Source of the DNA: an uncultured Eubacteriales bacterium
GTDB taxonomy: Bacteria; Bacillota; Clostridia; Oscillospirales; Acutalibacteraceae
Reading direction: 5' to 3'
Length of the DNA stretch: 64,000 bases
Assembly: GCA_934630515.1 (NCBI GenBank)
Contig: CAKTVV010000017.1
Coordinates: 5,305 to 69,304 of the forward strand
The notes under the pieces were generated by a model. The model worked only from the letters and a program-made list of their open reading frames with translations, had not been told where the DNA came from and ran no database searches. The position numbers and the translations under genes are program-made. Positions 7,030 to 15,946 of the stretch are shown here, piece by piece. The number at the start of each line of letters is the position of its first letter. Positions within the stretch are counted from its first letter, which is position 1.

Positions 7030-7680
7030 TCACACATCCCGGGAACGGTACAGCAGCAGCGTGCCAGAGGTAAACCGAATGGTACAGCCCTCCAGCGCCG
7101 TATTGCTCACACACAGCGGATCTGCCGGCAGCAGCCGGTAGTTTTCCAGTGTATATTCCGCCCCGGCGATGGACAAGCCCTCCACCGCACCGCCGAAAGC
7201 GAACAGCGACAGCGACCAGCCGGGCACAGGCTCCGGCGCCACCGGCGAGCGGCATACCGCCTGTATCCGGTTGCGCTCGTCCGCCAGCATTGCCCGGCAC
7301 CCCTGCTGCGCCAGCTGCACCAGCAGCAGCAGATTGGCATATTCGTGATCCAGCCGTCCGCCGGTACCGCCCAGCAGCAGAAAATCCCGATACCCCTGCC
7401 GCCGCCCATGATCCACAGCGACGGCGGTATCGGTCACATCCTTATGCACCGGCAGACGTACCACAGCCCCAGCGGCGGGCATCGCCGCCGCAAGATCCGG
7501 ATCCGCCGAGTCAAAATCGGCGATCACCGCCGCCGGCTGCACCCCCAGCCGCTGTGCTAACCGCACCCCGGCATCCGCCGCCAAAATATAGTCGTCCGGA
7601 CGCAGCAAAGGACGCAGACTCGCTGCGTCCTCCACCGGACCGGCGCACAAAACCACACAACGTCTGTCGGTTTGGCTCAC
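7030..7680 (-). CDS. thiN: Thiamine pyrophosphokinase
   Basis: ThiN transfers pyrophosphate from ATP to thiamine to make the cofactor thiamine diphosphate. The 216-residue protein shows the family motifs ADFDS, DVTDTAVAVDH and GGTGGRLDH, and the C-terminal beta-domain segment ALEGCTIRF. I place the start at the GTG at 7680, which overlaps the rsgA stop codon (GTGA) and lies 11 bases after AAGGAG; an upstream in-frame GTG at 7692 abuts the Shine-Dalgarno and is unlikely. Position after rsgA is conserved with Bacillus, although rpe, normally between them, is absent here. Confidence 0.92.
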   Translation of the reverse strand: MSQTDRRCVVLCAGPVEDAASLRPLLRPDDYILAADAGVRLAQRLGVQPAAVIADFDSADPDLAAAMPAAGAVVRLPVHKDVTDTAVAVDHGRRQGYRDFLLLGGTGGRLDHEYANLLLLVQLAQQGCRAMLADERNRIQAVCRSPVAPEPVPGWSLSLFAFGGAVEGLSIAGAEYTLENYRLLPADPLCVSNTALEGCTIRFTSGTLLLYRSRDV

Positions 7681-8576
7681 GGCATTTCCCACTCCTTTTT
7701 ATCCTTGACCGCCTCATACAGAGTCACATAGCTCTGATACCGGGAGGGAGCGATCTCTCCCCGCTCCACCGCCTGCCGCACGGCGCAGCCCGGCTCCTTA
7801 TAGTGGGCGCAGCCGGAAAAACGGCACTTTCCGAAATAGGGAGCAAACTCCCGGAAGCAATCCGGCAATTCCTCCTTGCGGATCGGCTCCACCTGCTCCA
7901 GATCCAGCGAAGAAAAGCCGGGGGTATCCACCAGATACCCATCCGCCAGCCGGTAGAGCGAGGCGGTGCGGGTGGTATGCCGCCCCCGTCCCAGCTTGCG
8001 GCTGATGTCGCCGGTCTCCAGCACCAGCCCCGGCTCCAAGCCGTTCAAGATGCTGCTTTTACCCACACCGGAATTGCCGGAAAACACGCTCACCTGCCCC
8101 GCCAGCCGCCGCCGCAGCGGCTCCAGCGTCCGGGGCTGCTGCACCGATACGCAAAAGCACTCCAGCCCCGCCTTGCGGTACACCGTCTCCAGCTCGGTAG
8201 GATCAGCCAGATCCGTCTTGCTGATCACCACCACCGGGCAAATATCCTGCTTTTCGGCTATGGCGATCATCTTATCCAGCACCAGCGTGTTGGTCTCCGG
8301 CTCCCGCACGGACGCCACCAGCACCAGCACATCCACATTCGCCACCGGCGGGCGCACCAGACAGTTTTTCCGGGGCAGCACGGTCTCCACCGTACCGTCC
8401 CCCTCCGCCCGGCGGGAGATCGTCACCCGATCCCCCGCCACCGGCGTCAGTCCCTGCCGCCGAAAGGAGCCTCTCGCCCGGCAGGTCACCACCGTATCCC
8501 CGATCTCCACATAGTAGAAGCCGCTGACGCAGCGCAGCACCAGTCCGGTCAGGGGCGCTCTCTCCTCGCTCCCCAT
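7677..8576 (-). CDS. rsgA: Ribosome small subunit-dependent GTPase A
   Basis: RsgA is a circularly permuted GTPase that checks late maturation of the 30S subunit. The 299-residue protein has an N-terminal OB fold, then G-motifs in permuted order (KTDLAD, GNSGVGKS near residue 172, DTPGFSS), and a C-terminal zinc site C-x4-C-x-H-x5-C. All hallmark residues are present. The ATG at 8576 overlaps the prkC stop (TGATG). In many Firmicutes RsgA is phosphorylated by PrkC, which is encoded just upstream here. Confidence 0.96.
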   Translation of the reverse strand: MGSEERAPLTGLVLRCVSGFYYVEIGDTVVTCRARGSFRRQGLTPVAGDRVTISRRAEGDGTVETVLPRKNCLVRPPVANVDVLVLVASVREPETNTLVLDKMIAIAEKQDICPVVVISKTDLADPTELETVYRKAGLECFCVSVQQPRTLEPLRRRLAGQVSVFSGNSGVGKSSILNGLEPGLVLETGDISRKLGRGRHTTRTASLYRLADGYLVDTPGFSSLDLEQVEPIRKEELPDCFREFAPYFGKCRFSGCAHYKEPGCAVRQAVERGEIAPSRYQSYVTLYEAVKDKKEWEMP

Positions 8577-10606
8577 CAATCCCGTTCGGTCTTGGAGGAG
8601 TCCGATTCCGGCGTGCTGGAGGTATTCGGCTCCTTAAAGGGATAGCTTTCCGTCTGGATCGCCACGCCCTTGATCCCGTTCACCGTAAATTTCGCCAGAT
8701 CGGAGAAGCTGTTTTTGCCGCTGACGGAGATCTTCACCGTCACAAAATAGCTATCCTTCTGCTCGCCCACCTTAAAGGTCAGCTTGCCGATATCGTTGGG
8801 GACGATCTTAGAATACTTCTTGGTCAGCGCCTCGTTCTGCACGCCGTTCACATAGAATTGCAGATCCACCGTCGTGCCGGTATCCGGCAGCTCCAGCTCC
8901 ACCGTCGCATCGGAATAGCCGCTGGTGACCGTCAGCTCGATCGCCACATCCGGCTTCTGCTGCTTGGAGCTGTCCGGGGAGACGGAAATGATCGTATCCT
9001 TAGTACCGCCCTGATTCACATAGGTGGTCTGGATATTGCCCCGCACAAACCCGCTGCTCACCAGCTTTTCAATGCCATCCTGGAGGGACATACCCATCAC
9101 ATTCGGCATATCGATCGGCTCCGCCTCCGCCTCGCCGGAGCTGATATACATGGTGATCTCCGAGCCGTACTGTGCCTTTGTGCCCGGCTCCGGATCCAGA
9201 CGGATGACCGTCCCCACCCGGTATTCCGAACTGGTCTCGCTCAGTTCCTTCACGGTAAAGCCCGCTGCCGTCAGCCGGGAGCGCACCATCGCCGAGGTCT
9301 CGCCGGGGGTCATGGTCGGTACCTCCTCCAGACGGGAACCACGGCTGATATACAGGGTGACGGTACCCTTCATCTTGATCGAGCTGCCCGGCGCCGGATC
9401 CTGCTTATACACATAGTTTTCCGGCTGCTCGGCGTTGTAGCCCATTTCGGTCTTGATCGTATACTTGGAGGCGGCGTCCTGCACATTGGACAGCACCTCG
9501 TCAGGATATTTCAGCCCCACAAAGTTATCCACGGTGATATTGGCTTTACCGCCGCCGCCGAACACATTGAGGAACAGCAGCACACCGATCCCGCAGACCA
9601 AAAGAACCGCCGCCGTCACGCCGGCAAGGATCGCCACAGTAGACATCTTTTTCTTGCCCTTGGCAGGAGCTTCTTCCTCATCCTCTGCCGTCTCTCCCCG
9701 CACCCGGGTGATGGCGTCCACAAACCGGGTGGGCGTCTCATCCACAAAGTAGGTATACTCAAACTTAATGGAGGGATTCCGCTTGAACTCGTCGATATCG
9801 TTGAGCATTTCCGCTGCCGACTGATACCGCTTGGCAGGATCCTTCTCCATGGCTTTCATGGTGATCTGCTCCAGCCCCTCGGGAATGTCGGGATTCAGCA
9901 CATGGGGCTGCACCGGCTCATCCTGCATCTGCATGATCGCCACCGAGACGGCGTTGTCGCCGTCAAAGGGCAGTCGCCCGGTGAGCATCTCATACAGCAC
10001 CACGCCCACGGAATAAATATCCGCCTTTTCATCGGTGATCTCGCCCCGTGCCTGCTCGGGGCTGATATAATGCACCGAGCCGATGGCCTTTTCCTCATTG
10101 GTGGTCGCCCGCAGCTCGCTGCGGGACAGACGGGCGATGCCGAAATCCGTCACCTTGATAGTGCCGTCGGAAAGCAGCATGATATTCTGGGGCTTAATGT
10201 CCCGATGGACGATCCCCTTGTCATGTGCGTGCTGCAGCGCCCGCAGGATCTGCACGGTGAAATGCACCGCCTCTTTCCAACGGATGTCCTTGCGCTGATC
10301 CAGATACTCCTTCAGCGTGATCCCATCAATATATTCCATCACAATATACTGCAGATGCTCACCAAAGCCCACATCCAGCACCTTGACGATGTTGGGATGG
10401 TTGAGAATGGCGATCGCCTTGGACTCATTGCGGAAACGGCGCACAAATTCCTCGTTGGACAAAAACTCATCCCGCAGGATCTTCACCGCCACTGTGCGGT
10501 CGTCCACGCAGTCGTAGGCCTTATACACATACGCCATACCGCCTACACCGATCAGCTCCCGCATCTCATAGCGTCCGTCCAGTCGTTTTCCCAAATATTT
10601 ATCCAT
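8576..10606 (-). CDS. prkC: Ser/Thr kinase with PASTA domains
   Basis: A membrane-bound Hanks-type kinase that senses muropeptides or lipid II outside the cell and phosphorylates growth and cell-wall proteins. The 676-residue protein has the glycine loop GVGGMAYV, the catalytic HRDIKPQN near 135, DFGIARL, an APE-type SPEQARG, and a juxtamembrane acidic and Lys-rich linker. One membrane helix follows (about 322-350), then three PASTA repeats and a C-terminal region ending in a Ser/Thr-rich tail. It forms the usual pair with the phosphatase prpC immediately upstream. Confidence 0.96.
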   Translation of the reverse strand: MDKYLGKRLDGRYEMRELIGVGGMAYVYKAYDCVDDRTVAVKILRDEFLSNEEFVRRFRNESKAIAILNHPNIVKVLDVGFGEHLQYIVMEYIDGITLKEYLDQRKDIRWKEAVHFTVQILRALQHAHDKGIVHRDIKPQNIMLLSDGTIKVTDFGIARLSRSELRATTNEEKAIGSVHYISPEQARGEITDEKADIYSVGVVLYEMLTGRLPFDGDNAVSVAIMQMQDEPVQPHVLNPDIPEGLEQITMKAMEKDPAKRYQSAAEMLNDIDEFKRNPSIKFEYTYFVDETPTRFVDAITRVRGETAEDEEEAPAKGKKKMSTVAILAGVTAAVLLVCGIGVLLFLNVFGGGGKANITVDNFVGLKYPDEVLSNVQDAASKYTIKTEMGYNAEQPENYVYKQDPAPGSSIKMKGTVTLYISRGSRLEEVPTMTPGETSAMVRSRLTAAGFTVKELSETSSEYRVGTVIRLDPEPGTKAQYGSEITMYISSGEAEAEPIDMPNVMGMSLQDGIEKLVSSGFVRGNIQTTYVNQGGTKDTIISVSPDSSKQQKPDVAIELTVTSGYSDATVELELPDTGTTVDLQFYVNGVQNEALTKKYSKIVPNDIGKLTFKVGEQKDSYFVTVKISVSGKNSFSDLAKFTVNGIKGVAIQTESYPFKEPNTSSTPESDSSKTERD

Positions 10607-10638
10607 ATCGTTCTATCCTCTTTCTTTCTGAAGGTATC

Positions 10639-11370
10639 TCAATCCAGCTCCATAATGACGACCGTGATGTTATCGGGACCGCCGCCGTCCAGTGCTGCCT
10701 GGATCAGCGCCGCCACCGCCTGCTCCGGCGGCAGCTGCGTAATCGTCTGCGCAGCCGTCGTCTCGTCCACCACCCGGGTCAGACCGTCGGTGCACAGCAC
10801 CACCCGATCACCCGGCTGCAGCTCCAGCTCGTCATACTCGCCCTGCTCATCCGGCTCCACGCCCAACGCCCGGGTAATGAAGTGGCGGCGGGGATGGGAG
10901 CGTGCCTGCTCCACGGTGAGTTGTCCGCTCTCCAGCATCTCCTGTACCACCGAATGATCCCGGGTGAGCTGCGTCAACCGCCCGCACCGGCACAGATACA
11001 CCCGGCTGTCGCCGGTATGCGAGATGTACGCCCGCTGTCGATCCATCACGACCGTCACCACCGTCGTCCCCATGCCATCCAGCTCCGGCTCCGCCTTGGC
11101 TTTTTCGTAGATCGCCAGATTGGCAGCCGCCATAGTGGATGCCAGCAGATGCTCCATGGAGCATTGCGTCTCCGCCGACGAAAGATGCTCCGTGATGCGC
11201 TCCCGGATGATCCCGGTCGCCAGCTGGCTGGCCACATTGCCGCCGGCAGCGCCGCCCATGCCGTCACACACCACCGCATACTGCCGGTCCGGACCCAATG
11301 CGCCGTATGCCAGCGCATCCTGATTGCTGCTGCGCACATAGCCGATATGGGTATTTCCGGTCACATACAT
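10639..11370 (-). CDS. prpC: PP2C-type Ser/Thr protein phosphatase
   Basis: PrpC (Stp) reverses the action of PrkC. The 243-residue cytoplasmic protein has PP2C motifs: RSSNQDA, VCDGMGGAAGG, GDSRVYL, TRDHSVV, LCTDGLT and GPDNITVV, which supply the Asp ligands of the Mn/Mg centre. I use the ATG at 11370, which has an AAGGAGG site 8 bases upstream; a longer frame to 11589 only runs antiparallel to no purpose through rlmN. The first ten bases overlap the rlmN 3' end, indicating translational coupling. Confidence 0.95.
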   Translation of the reverse strand: MYVTGNTHIGYVRSSNQDALAYGALGPDRQYAVVCDGMGGAAGGNVASQLATGIIRERITEHLSSAETQCSMEHLLASTMAAANLAIYEKAKAEPELDGMGTTVVTVVMDRQRAYISHTGDSRVYLCRCGRLTQLTRDHSVVQEMLESGQLTVEQARSHPRRHFITRALGVEPDEQGEYDELELQPGDRVVLCTDGLTRVVDETTAAQTITQLPPEQAVAALIQAALDGGGPDNITVVIMELD

Positions 11371-12431
11371 CGTGACGCCTCCTTTCCGTTGGTATCCTCT
11401 GCGGGCTGATCCGCCTGACGGCGGAGCTGTCCGCAGGAAGCATTGATATCCGCTCCCAAGGTACGCCGCACCGTCACCGGGATCCCCCGCCGCTCCAAAA
11501 TTTCCATAAAACGGCGGATCCGCTGCTGGGTGCTGCGCCTTTGTGCCTTGCCTGCCACAGCGTTGACGGGGATCAGATTCACATGACACAGCATCCCATG
11601 CAGCCGAGAAGCCAGCTCCTCGGCGCAGGCGTCGGAATCGTTCACTCCGTCGATCATGGCGTATTCAAAAGAAATACGCCGCCCTGTGGCGTCAATATAT
11701 TTCCGGCACGCCTCCAACAGCTCGTCGATCCCCCACCGCCGGTTCACCGGCATGGTGGCGGAACGGATCCGGTCATTGGGTGCGTGGAGCGAGATCGATA
11801 AGGTCAAGGGGATCTGCTCCTCCATCAGGCGGTAGATCCCGGGAACCAAGCCGCAGGTGGACAGCGAGATATGCCGCATACCGATATGAACGCCGCCCTC
11901 CTCGGACAGCATCCGCAGGAACCGCACCACCTGCTCGTAATTATCCAGCGGCTCCCCCATGCCCATCAGCACGATGGAGGACACCCGCACGCCGGTATCC
12001 TGCTGCGCCGCCTCGATCTGCGCCAGCATCTCTGCCGCCGACAGATCCCGGATAAACCCGCCCATGCCGGTGGCGCAGAAGGTGCAGCCCATCTTGCAGC
12101 CCACCTGCGTGGACAAGCACTGGCTCCAGCCATGCTTATATTGCATCAGCACCGACTCGACAGTCTCGCCGTCGTCCAGCGCAAACAGATATTTCACCGT
12201 GCCGTCCAGAGACGATACCAGCTTGCGCCGAATCGTCACGCCGGGGACCCGATATTGCTCCGCCAGCCGCTGCCGCAATTCCTTAGGCAGATTCGTCATT
12301 TGGGCGAAATCTATGACCCCCCGATCCAGCCATTCCCGGATCTGCCCCGCCCGAAAGCCGGGACAGCCCATCTTCTTTAGGCGGGCGGTCAGCTCCTCCT
12401 GCGTCATGGAACGCAGATCCTGTGCCTCCAA
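11361..12431 (-). CDS. rlmN: 23S rRNA/tRNA adenine C2 methyltransferase
   Basis: RlmN is a radical SAM enzyme that methylates A2503 of 23S rRNA and A37 of some tRNAs. The 356-residue protein contains the radical SAM cluster motif CKMGCTFC near residue 110, a GMGEPLDN SAM-binding stretch, and the second catalytic Cys in SCGQLR near the C-terminus. The start is a TTG at 12431 after a GAGGTGA Shine-Dalgarno. It overlaps prpC by ten bases at its 3' end. Confidence 0.95.
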   Translation of the reverse strand: MEAQDLRSMTQEELTARLKKMGCPGFRAGQIREWLDRGVIDFAQMTNLPKELRQRLAEQYRVPGVTIRRKLVSSLDGTVKYLFALDDGETVESVLMQYKHGWSQCLSTQVGCKMGCTFCATGMGGFIRDLSAAEMLAQIEAAQQDTGVRVSSIVLMGMGEPLDNYEQVVRFLRMLSEEGGVHIGMRHISLSTCGLVPGIYRLMEEQIPLTLSISLHAPNDRIRSATMPVNRRWGIDELLEACRKYIDATGRRISFEYAMIDGVNDSDACAEELASRLHGMLCHVNLIPVNAVAGKAQRRSTQQRIRRFMEILERRGIPVTVRRTLGADINASCGQLRRQADQPAEDTNGKEASRCM

Positions 12432-12449
12432 GTAGTCACCTCAACCTTT

Positions 12450-13775
12450 TCACTCGGTTTCTCGAACAAAACCTGCTATGTAAAAGCCGTCTGTGTCCTG
12501 CACCGGCGGCAGAAACGTAAGCTCATGCGCCGCCGGCAGACCGGCCGCCGCAAAGCACTCCGGCAGCGGCAGCGGTCGGAGTGCAAAATGCGGCTCCGCC
12601 GCCAAAAATGCCGCCGCTACCTGCTGATTTTCCTCCGGGCGCAGCGTACAGGTGGAATACTGCAGCACCCCGCCGGGGCGCACCAGCTTCGCCGCCTGCC
12701 GCAAGATCTGCAGCTGGATCATCGGCAGATCGCCGAACTCCTCCGGCTGCTTATAGCGGATCTCCGGCTTGCGGCGTATCACGCCCAATCCGGAGCAGGG
12801 CGCATCGCACAGCACCCGGTCGAACCGGCCCAGCCATTCCGGCGGCGGATCGGCAGCCGCATCCCGCTGCACCACCTCAACGCAGGTCAAGCCGTAGGTC
12901 GCCGCCCGACGGCGGAGGGTCGCACATTTCTGCGCATACAGATCCCCCGCCACCATACGGCCGGAATCCTGCATATCCTGCGCCACCGTCAGGGTCTTGC
13001 CGCCGGGGGCGGCGCATACATCCGCCACCCAATCGCCCGGCTGAGCGCCCAGCGCCCGGCAGCACCACTGGGAGGCGGCGTCCTGAAAGTAATATTGCTC
13101 CTGCACCGCATCCGGCAGCTGCTGCAGCGCCAGACTGTTCTCCAGCCGCAGCGCCGCCGGCAGACCGGGGACGGTGGTATAGGCGATACCCGCCTCATCC
13201 AGCAGTGTCTGAAATGCTGCCGGGGTGGTCTTTTTTGTACAGATCCGGATGTACGCCGGGGGTGCCTCATTGATCATCTCCAACATCCGGCGGGTCATGA
13301 CGTCTCCGTAGGCAGCCCGCCAGCTACGGATCCACGCCCGGGGGCAGGAATACCGCTGCTCCAGCCCCTTATCGGTATCGGGCAGCGCCTCGACGAGAGC
13401 GGCACCCTGCCGCTGCACCCCACGCAGCACCCCGTTGACATAGCCACGCAGTCGGGGCAGCGCTTGATCCGCCGCCTCGCTCACCACCGCATAGGCGGGG
13501 ATGCGGGTCATATACAGCAACTGATAAGCACCCACCCGCAGGATCTCCCGCACGGTCGGCTCCATCTGCTTAACTGGGGTGGAGGATACCCGATTAAGGC
13601 AATAGTCCAATGTCAGACGGCGCTCCACCACACCATACACCAGCCGGGTCAGGAGCCCCCGATCCGCCGCCGGCAGCTCCGTATGGGACAGCCGCTCCTC
13701 CAACACGATGTTGGAATAGCCGCCGGCTCGATCGATCTGCAGCAGTGCCTGCACCGCTGCCCGGCGGGCAGACAT
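12450..13775 (-). CDS. rsmB: 16S rRNA m5C967 methyltransferase
   Basis: RsmB methylates C967 of 16S rRNA with SAM. The 441-residue protein has the N-terminal NusB-like RNA-binding domain (RGLLTRLVYGVVERR), the SAM site DVCAAPGGKT, the DAPCSGLG catalytic Cys motif and the YSTCTL catalytic Cys. The ATG at 13775 shares a base with the upstream metallopeptidase stop (TGATG) and has GGAGG before it. Confidence 0.95.
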   Translation of the reverse strand: MSARRAAVQALLQIDRAGGYSNIVLEERLSHTELPAADRGLLTRLVYGVVERRLTLDYCLNRVSSTPVKQMEPTVREILRVGAYQLLYMTRIPAYAVVSEAADQALPRLRGYVNGVLRGVQRQGAALVEALPDTDKGLEQRYSCPRAWIRSWRAAYGDVMTRRMLEMINEAPPAYIRICTKKTTPAAFQTLLDEAGIAYTTVPGLPAALRLENSLALQQLPDAVQEQYYFQDAASQWCCRALGAQPGDWVADVCAAPGGKTLTVAQDMQDSGRMVAGDLYAQKCATLRRRAATYGLTCVEVVQRDAAADPPPEWLGRFDRVLCDAPCSGLGVIRRKPEIRYKQPEEFGDLPMIQLQILRQAAKLVRPGGVLQYSTCTLRPEENQQVAAAFLAAEPHFALRPLPLPECFAAAGLPAAHELTFLPPVQDTDGFYIAGFVRETE

Positions 13776-14476
13776 CAATCGTTCCTCCGCCGGGAATTGC
13801 CGCTCACGATCAGGATCAGCCGCAGCAGGCTCATCAGCGATACGAACATAGCCGCCACATAGGTCAGCGCCGCCGCCGACAGCACCCGCTTCACCCCGGT
13901 CAGCTCGTCGGCGGTAAACCGCCCGCTGCTCTCCAGCGCCCGTACCGCCCGGGCGCTGGCATTAAACTCCACCGGCAGCGTCACCAGCTGAAACAGCAGC
14001 GCCACGCTGAACAGGATCACACCCGCCCAAGCCAGCGGATCATAGCCCATCACCAGCCCCAGCACCACCAGCACCGGAGACAGTCCGGAGGCGAAATTCG
14101 TCACCGGCACCATGCCCATGCGCAGCCTAACGGGGCCGTAATTATTGGCGTATTGCAGCGCATGACCGGTTTCGTGCGCTGCCACGCCCACCGCCGCCAC
14201 CGTCGCCTGATCGCAGACGGTCTGGGACAGATGAATGCTATTGTTCTTCGGGTCATAATAGTCCGTCATGGAGCCCGCCACCTGCATCATGCCGGTGGAA
14301 ATTCCGTTCTGCTGCTGAATATACAAGCTCGCCTGTCGGCCAGTCATGCCGCATGCCACCGGACGGCGGCTATAGCGGGAAAACACCGACTTCACCCGTA
14401 TCTGTGCCCACGCTGAGATCAGCAGCGCCGGCACCACCAGCACCAGATACCAATAATCCATATAAAAGAACGGCAT
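13775..14476 (-). CDS. Membrane zinc metallopeptidase, YugP family
   Basis: A 233-residue integral membrane protein of the neutral zinc metallopeptidase family (DUF2265, YugP). It has an N-terminal membrane helix, the zinc motif HETGHALQ with a following Glu-containing region, and three further hydrophobic segments in the C-terminal half. The substrate is unknown. In Firmicutes this gene often lies between fmt and rsmB, as here. The ATG at 14476 follows AAAGGGG; the longer frame runs into fmt and is not credible. Confidence 0.9.
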   Translation of the reverse strand: MPFFYMDYWYLVLVVPALLISAWAQIRVKSVFSRYSRRPVACGMTGRQASLYIQQQNGISTGMMQVAGSMTDYYDPKNNSIHLSQTVCDQATVAAVGVAAHETGHALQYANNYGPVRLRMGMVPVTNFASGLSPVLVVLGLVMGYDPLAWAGVILFSVALLFQLVTLPVEFNASARAVRALESSGRFTADELTGVKRVLSAAALTYVAAMFVSLMSLLRLILIVSGNSRRRND

Positions 14477-14498
14477 AAATATCCCCTTTCTGCCCGTG

Positions 14499-15431
14499 TT
14501 ACAACAACTCGCCCAGCCGATCCCCCAGCTGCAGCGGATGGCCCCGCAGAAAATCGGCGGCAGCCATCCGCCGTGCGCCCTCGTATTGCACCTCTTGCAG
14601 CTCCAGCGCCGTCCCCTCTCCGCAGGCGACCACCAGCGGCGACAGCGACAGCACAGCGCCCGGCTGTCCGGCGGCATTTTCCGCCACCCGGGAGCCATAG
14701 ATCTTCAGCGTTTTCCCCTCATACACGGTGGAAGCCACCGGCCAGGGGTTCATCCCCCGCACCTGATCGTGCAGCACCCGGGCGGGCTTTCTCCAATCCA
14801 GCGGGGACATGGATTTATTCAGCATAGAGGCGTAGCACGCCCCCTCGGCAGGCTGCTTTCGGGGCTGCACCGTGCCATCCGCCAGCCCGGTCAGGGTGCG
14901 GCTGAGCAGCTCCGCCCCCTCCTGCGCCAGCCGGTCGAACAGCTCTCCGCCGGTGATGGTGTCGTCCAGCGGGAACCGGGACATCAGCAGAATATCGCCG
15001 GTGTCCACCCCCTCGTCCAGCTGCATGGTGGTGACGCCGGTCTCGGCGTCGCCATTGAGAATCGCCCACTGCACCGGCGCCGCCCCCCGATAGCGGGGCA
15101 GCAGCGACCCATGGACATTGATGCAGCCCAGCGGGGTCATGTGCAGGATGGCGGCAGGCAGGATCTTGCCATATGCCACCACGATCATAGCATCGGCAGA
15201 AAAGCCGGAAAGATACGCCCGGGTCTCCTCGGTCTTCATCGAGGCGGGCTGATACACCGGTATACCGTGGCTTTCGGCGCACACCTTCACCGGCGGCGGG
15301 GTCAGCACCTGCTTGCGCCCCACCGGCTTATCCGGCTGGGTCACCGCCAGCAGCACCTCATGACCGTCCGCCAGCAGCCGCTCCAAGCTGGGTACGGCGA
15401 AATCCGGTGTACCCATAAATATCAGCCTCAT
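14499..15431 (-). CDS. fmt: Methionyl-tRNA formyltransferase
   Basis: Fmt formylates initiator Met-tRNA using 10-formyl-THF. The 310-residue protein has the hallmark start MRLIFMGTPDFAVPSL, the catalytic loop NVHGSLLPRYRGAAP with Asn and His, the conserved Asp in DTGDIL, and the C-terminal OB-fold tRNA-binding domain. The ATG at 15431 has GGAGGG 8 bases upstream. It is paired with def, so addition and removal of the formyl group are encoded together. Confidence 0.97.
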   Translation of the reverse strand: MRLIFMGTPDFAVPSLERLLADGHEVLLAVTQPDKPVGRKQVLTPPPVKVCAESHGIPVYQPASMKTEETRAYLSGFSADAMIVVAYGKILPAAILHMTPLGCINVHGSLLPRYRGAAPVQWAILNGDAETGVTTMQLDEGVDTGDILLMSRFPLDDTITGGELFDRLAQEGAELLSRTLTGLADGTVQPRKQPAEGACYASMLNKSMSPLDWRKPARVLHDQVRGMNPWPVASTVYEGKTLKIYGSRVAENAAGQPGAVLSLSPLVVACGEGTALELQEVQYEGARRMAAADFLRGHPLQLGDRLGELL

Positions 15432-15451
15432 CGACCGCACCCTCCTTTTCG

Positions 15452-15922
15452 TCAATTGCCCTTCAGCTCATCCGGATCCAGCATCCGATCCACCTTGGAT
15501 TTGAACAGGATCCCGTTGAGATGGTCATTTTCATGACTGGCGCACTGGGCAGCCAGATCCTCCAGTGTAATAATGAAGAATTTACCATGGCGGTTCTGAG
15601 CCTGCAGCTTCACCTTCTTGGGGCGATGGATGATCCCGTATTCCCCGGGGCTGGACAGGCAGCCCTCCACGCATTCCTGCGTCCCCTTTTCCTCCAAAAT
15701 GGTGGGATTGATACACTCCTTGACCCCGTCGCCGGTGTCCATAATGAACAGCCGCCGCACCACCCCCACCTGAGGGGCTGCCAGACCGACACCGTCCGCC
15801 TTATGCAGCGTGTCCGCCATATCGTCCAGCAGCTGCCACAGCCGCTCATCGAATGTTTCCACCGGCTTACATACCTTATGCAGGATCGGGTCCTGATCGG
15901 TGAGAATATTACGAATTGCCAT
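15452..15922 (-). CDS. def: Peptide deformylase
   Basis: Def removes the formyl group from nascent proteins. The 156-residue protein shows motif 1 GVGLAAPQVG, motif 2 EGCLSSPG with the metal-binding Cys, and motif 3 HENDHLNG (HExxH) with two metal-binding His and the catalytic Glu. The sequence around motif 3 (QCASHENDHLNG) differs somewhat from the usual QHExDHLxG, but every catalytic residue is kept. It lies between priA and fmt. Confidence 0.95.
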   Translation of the reverse strand: MAIRNILTDQDPILHKVCKPVETFDERLWQLLDDMADTLHKADGVGLAAPQVGVVRRLFIMDTGDGVKECINPTILEEKGTQECVEGCLSSPGEYGIIHRPKKVKLQAQNRHGKFFIITLEDLAAQCASHENDHLNGILFKSKVDRMLDPDELKGN

Positions 15923-15946
15923 GCACCGTACTCTCCTTTCCGTGCG

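Noticed and set aside
7149..8645. 498-codon plus-strand ORF
   Set aside because: It is antisense to thiN and rsgA, Pro/Arg/His-rich as expected from a shadow of G+C-rich genes, and has no ribosome site.
8858..10957. 699-codon plus-strand ORF
   Set aside because: It is antisense to prkC and prpC; composition is that of a reverse-frame shadow.
15452..15922. Inactive peptide deformylase because of the odd SHENDH motif
   Set aside because: HExxH, the EGCLS Cys and the GVGLAAPQ motif are all present; only neighbouring residues differ.
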